In this document: positions 62,688-64,000 of the stretch, piece by piece
How positions within the stretch are numbered: position 1 is the stretch's first letter
Layout of the letters: each line of letters begins with the position of its first letter
NCBI RefSeq assembly: GCF_900184995.1
Contig: NZ_LT860099.1
Span: forward strand, 2,360,332-2,424,331
Reading direction: 5' to 3'
DNA length: 64,000 nucleotides
Origin: Konateibacter massiliensis
GTDB taxonomy: Bacteria > Bacillota > Clostridia > Lachnospirales > Lachnospiraceae
Position numbers and translations under genes: made by a program
The notes under the pieces: model-generated
The model's database searches: none
Seen by the model: the letters and a program-made list of their open reading frames with translations, nothing else
What the model was told of the DNA's origin: nothing

Positions 62688-63200
62688 TTAGTTTTCTTCA
62701 CTCTTCCAATGCAGTCTGTGAAGGCTTCCTTCCAGCTCCATATGGTCAAAATTATTCTGTCTGAGCGCTTCATATAAGACGATAGCTGCCGAGTTTGACA
62801 GATTGAGAGAACGGATATCTCCTATCATCGGAATGCGAATCGCAGTCTCTTCATTGTTTACAAGAATTTCTTCCGGTATTCCTGCGCTCTCTTTACCAAA
62901 CATAATATAGCAGTCCGCCTCGTAGGAAACCTCTGTATACACCTGCTTTGCCTTTGTCGTTGCCATATAGATTTTAGCATTCGGATTCTTCTCCAAAAAG
63001 TCCTCGTAGTTTACATAAGTCGTAACGTCCAAATTCCTCCAGTAATCCATGCCGGAACGCTTGATTGCCTTTTCATTCAGGCTAAAGCCCAAAGGCTCAA
63101 TCAAATGCAGTCTTGTCCCTGTCGCCACGCACGTTCTTCCTATATTTCCCGTATTCGCCGGTATTTCCGGCTCAAATAATACAATGTTCAGCTTTGCCAT
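62688..63200 (-). CDS. trmL: tRNA (cytidine(34)-2'-O)-methyltransferase TrmL
   Basis: 170 residues, SPOUT fold. NIVLFEPEIPANTGNIGRTCVATGTRLHLI and the knot elements MFGKESAGIPEE and RIPMIGDIRSLNLSNSAAIVLYEAL are complete. It methylates the wobble base of tRNA-Leu. A good GGAGAAAAA region precedes the ATG. It lies between the aminotransferase and the phosphoesterase genes on the same strand. Confidence 0.94.
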   Translation of the reverse strand: MAKLNIVLFEPEIPANTGNIGRTCVATGTRLHLIEPLGFSLNEKAIKRSGMDYWRNLDVTTYVNYEDFLEKNPNAKIYMATTKAKQVYTEVSYEADCYIMFGKESAGIPEEILVNNEETAIRIPMIGDIRSLNLSNSAAIVLYEALRQNNFDHMELEGSLHRLHWKSEEN

Positions 63201-63270
63201 TTTTTCTCCTTCATAAGCAGGAAAAGGGATATTTCAGAAATCTGTGATCTCTGATACATCCCCTGCCTTT

Positions 63271-64000
63271 CTATTTACTTCTCAATTTATTTATAAACTT
63301 TTCCAAACGGTCCAAAGCGACCTTTAAATCATCTAATGAATATGCATAGGAAATTCTCAAAAAGCCCTCTCCGCAGTCACCAAAAGCCGTTCCCGGCACG
63401 ACTGCCACCTTCTCTTCCTCCAAGAATCTGGTCGCAAACTCGTCTGAGGTCATACCAAATTCCTTGATGCAAGGGAATACATAAAAGGCACCATACGGCT
63501 CAAAGCACTCTAAGTTCATTTCCTTAAAGCGATGCATCAGATATCTTCTTCTCTGATTGTAAGCCTCTCTCATCTCCTCGACGTCCTTATCGCCGTTTCG
63601 AAGAGCCTCCACAGCCGCATACTGACTGTTTGTCGGTGCACACATAATCGCAAACTGATGAAGCTTTGTCATCTGCTCAATAATAAGCTCCGGTCCGCAG
63701 GCATATCCAAGGCGCCAGCCTGTCATCGCATAGGCTTTGGAAAAACCGTTGATGACAATCGTTCTATCCCACATTCCCGGCAAAGAAGCGATGGACACAT
63801 GCGTCGCGCCATATGTAAGTTCTGAGTAGATTTCATCTGACATGACAAAGATATCCTTCTCAATGATAACCTCTGCGATTTCCTCCAACTCCTCCTTCGT
63901 CATGGTTGCCCCTGTCGGGTTATTCGGAAACGGAAGAATGAGTACTTTCGTTTTATCGGTGATGTTTGCAAGTAACTCCTCTTTTGTTAATTTAAACTGA
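63271..64000 (-). CDS. PLP-dependent aminotransferase, 5'-truncated by window edge
   Basis: 243 residues visible of a class I/II aminotransferase. The edge of the window cuts the start; an internal ATG at 63903 is not the real start because the frame continues upstream with VLILPFPNNPTGATM (aromatic/MalY-type NPTG loop). The PLP lysine is in VINGFSKAYAMTGWRLGYACG, and PGTAFGDCGEGFLRISYAYS is the C-terminal arginine motif region. The C-terminal end is complete. Substrate is not determinable from the fragment. Confidence 0.93.
   Translation of the reverse strand, partial: QFKLTKEELLANITDKTKVLILPFPNNPTGATMTKEELEEIAEVIIEKDIFVMSDEIYSELTYGATHVSIASLPGMWDRTIVINGFSKAYAMTGWRLGYACGPELIIEQMTKLHQFAIMCAPTNSQYAAVEALRNGDKDVEEMREAYNQRRRYLMHRFKEMNLECFEPYGAFYVFPCIKEFGMTSDEFATRFLEEEKVAVVPGTAFGDCGEGFLRISYAYSLDDLKVALDRLEKFINKLRSK

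Overview
The window looks like a chromosomal segment of a low-GC Gram-positive bacterium of the class Clostridia, most likely the family Lachnospiraceae. The basis is gene content and order: the block mazG, hup, rqcP, yabP, yabQ, divIC, tRNA-Met, spoIIE, tilS, hpt, ftsH (about 23.1 to 14.7 kb, minus strand) is the classical Firmicutes division/sporulation neighbourhood. A proline T-box, a glmS ribozyme and AGGAGG ribosome binding sites throughout fit the same group. No rRNA, CRISPR array or prophage is visible. The only mobile element seen is one IS200-type insertion.

Layout. 1-11.7 kb (all minus): a 3'-truncated gene with a palindromic operator in its leader, an exporter-fold heterodimeric ABC transporter behind a TetR regulator, then a run of small accessory genes (three GNATs, a DUF4180 protein, a YdcF-like protein, an isochorismatase-fold hydrolase, an NTF2-like protein, a flavodoxin-like protein, an XRE regulator and small membrane proteins). 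11.8-14.6 kb: split ThrE exporter and a divergent APC permease. 14.7-23.1 kb: the conserved core cluster. 23.1-30.9 kb: phosphoglucomutase, PEGA lipoprotein, CotS/YutH-like kinase fold, CCA-adding enzyme and T-box-controlled proS, with intergenic gaps filled by a mosaic of palindromic repeats. 31-41.6 kb: AraC regulator and orphan siderophore-type binding lipoprotein, RluA-type synthase, HD-GYP protein, an unrecognised XRE-headed protein, a chemoreceptor and a two-component system. 41.6-46.2 kb: AraC regulator divergent from uxuA-uxuB (glucuronate catabolism), followed by IS200. 46.2-49 kb: lysA-trmB-mgtC operon. 49.4-57.8 kb: murC, dnaD, dnaI-like loader, prs, glmS and an unknown acidic protein. 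57.9-64 kb: PBP1a, YhaN/YhaO-like repair pair, trmL and a truncated aminotransferase.

How parts may work together. The ABC pair at 0.6-4.1 kb and the lone siderophore-binding lipoprotein at 32.3 kb carry the same GTTAG-N6-CTAAC palindrome in their leaders, so they may form one iron/siderophore regulon with the AraC regulator at 31 kb. The murC-dnaD gap carries two tandem blocks of DnaA boxes directly upstream of the helicase-loading genes, which suggests a DnaA-responsive switch. spoIIE sits in its ancestral place with a 21-bp-spaced promoter like the one known for Spo0A-controlled genes, but encodes no membrane domain.

Most interesting leads: the DnaA-box cluster (50838-51020), the shared palindrome, the membrane-less SpoIIE, the mosaic repeat family (20-31 kb), the unrecognised regulator at 35.4-37.0 kb, and the acidic protein at 57.1 kb with a sigma-D-like promoter and hairpin-rich leader. 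All functional statements rest on reading motifs by eye; no database search was run.
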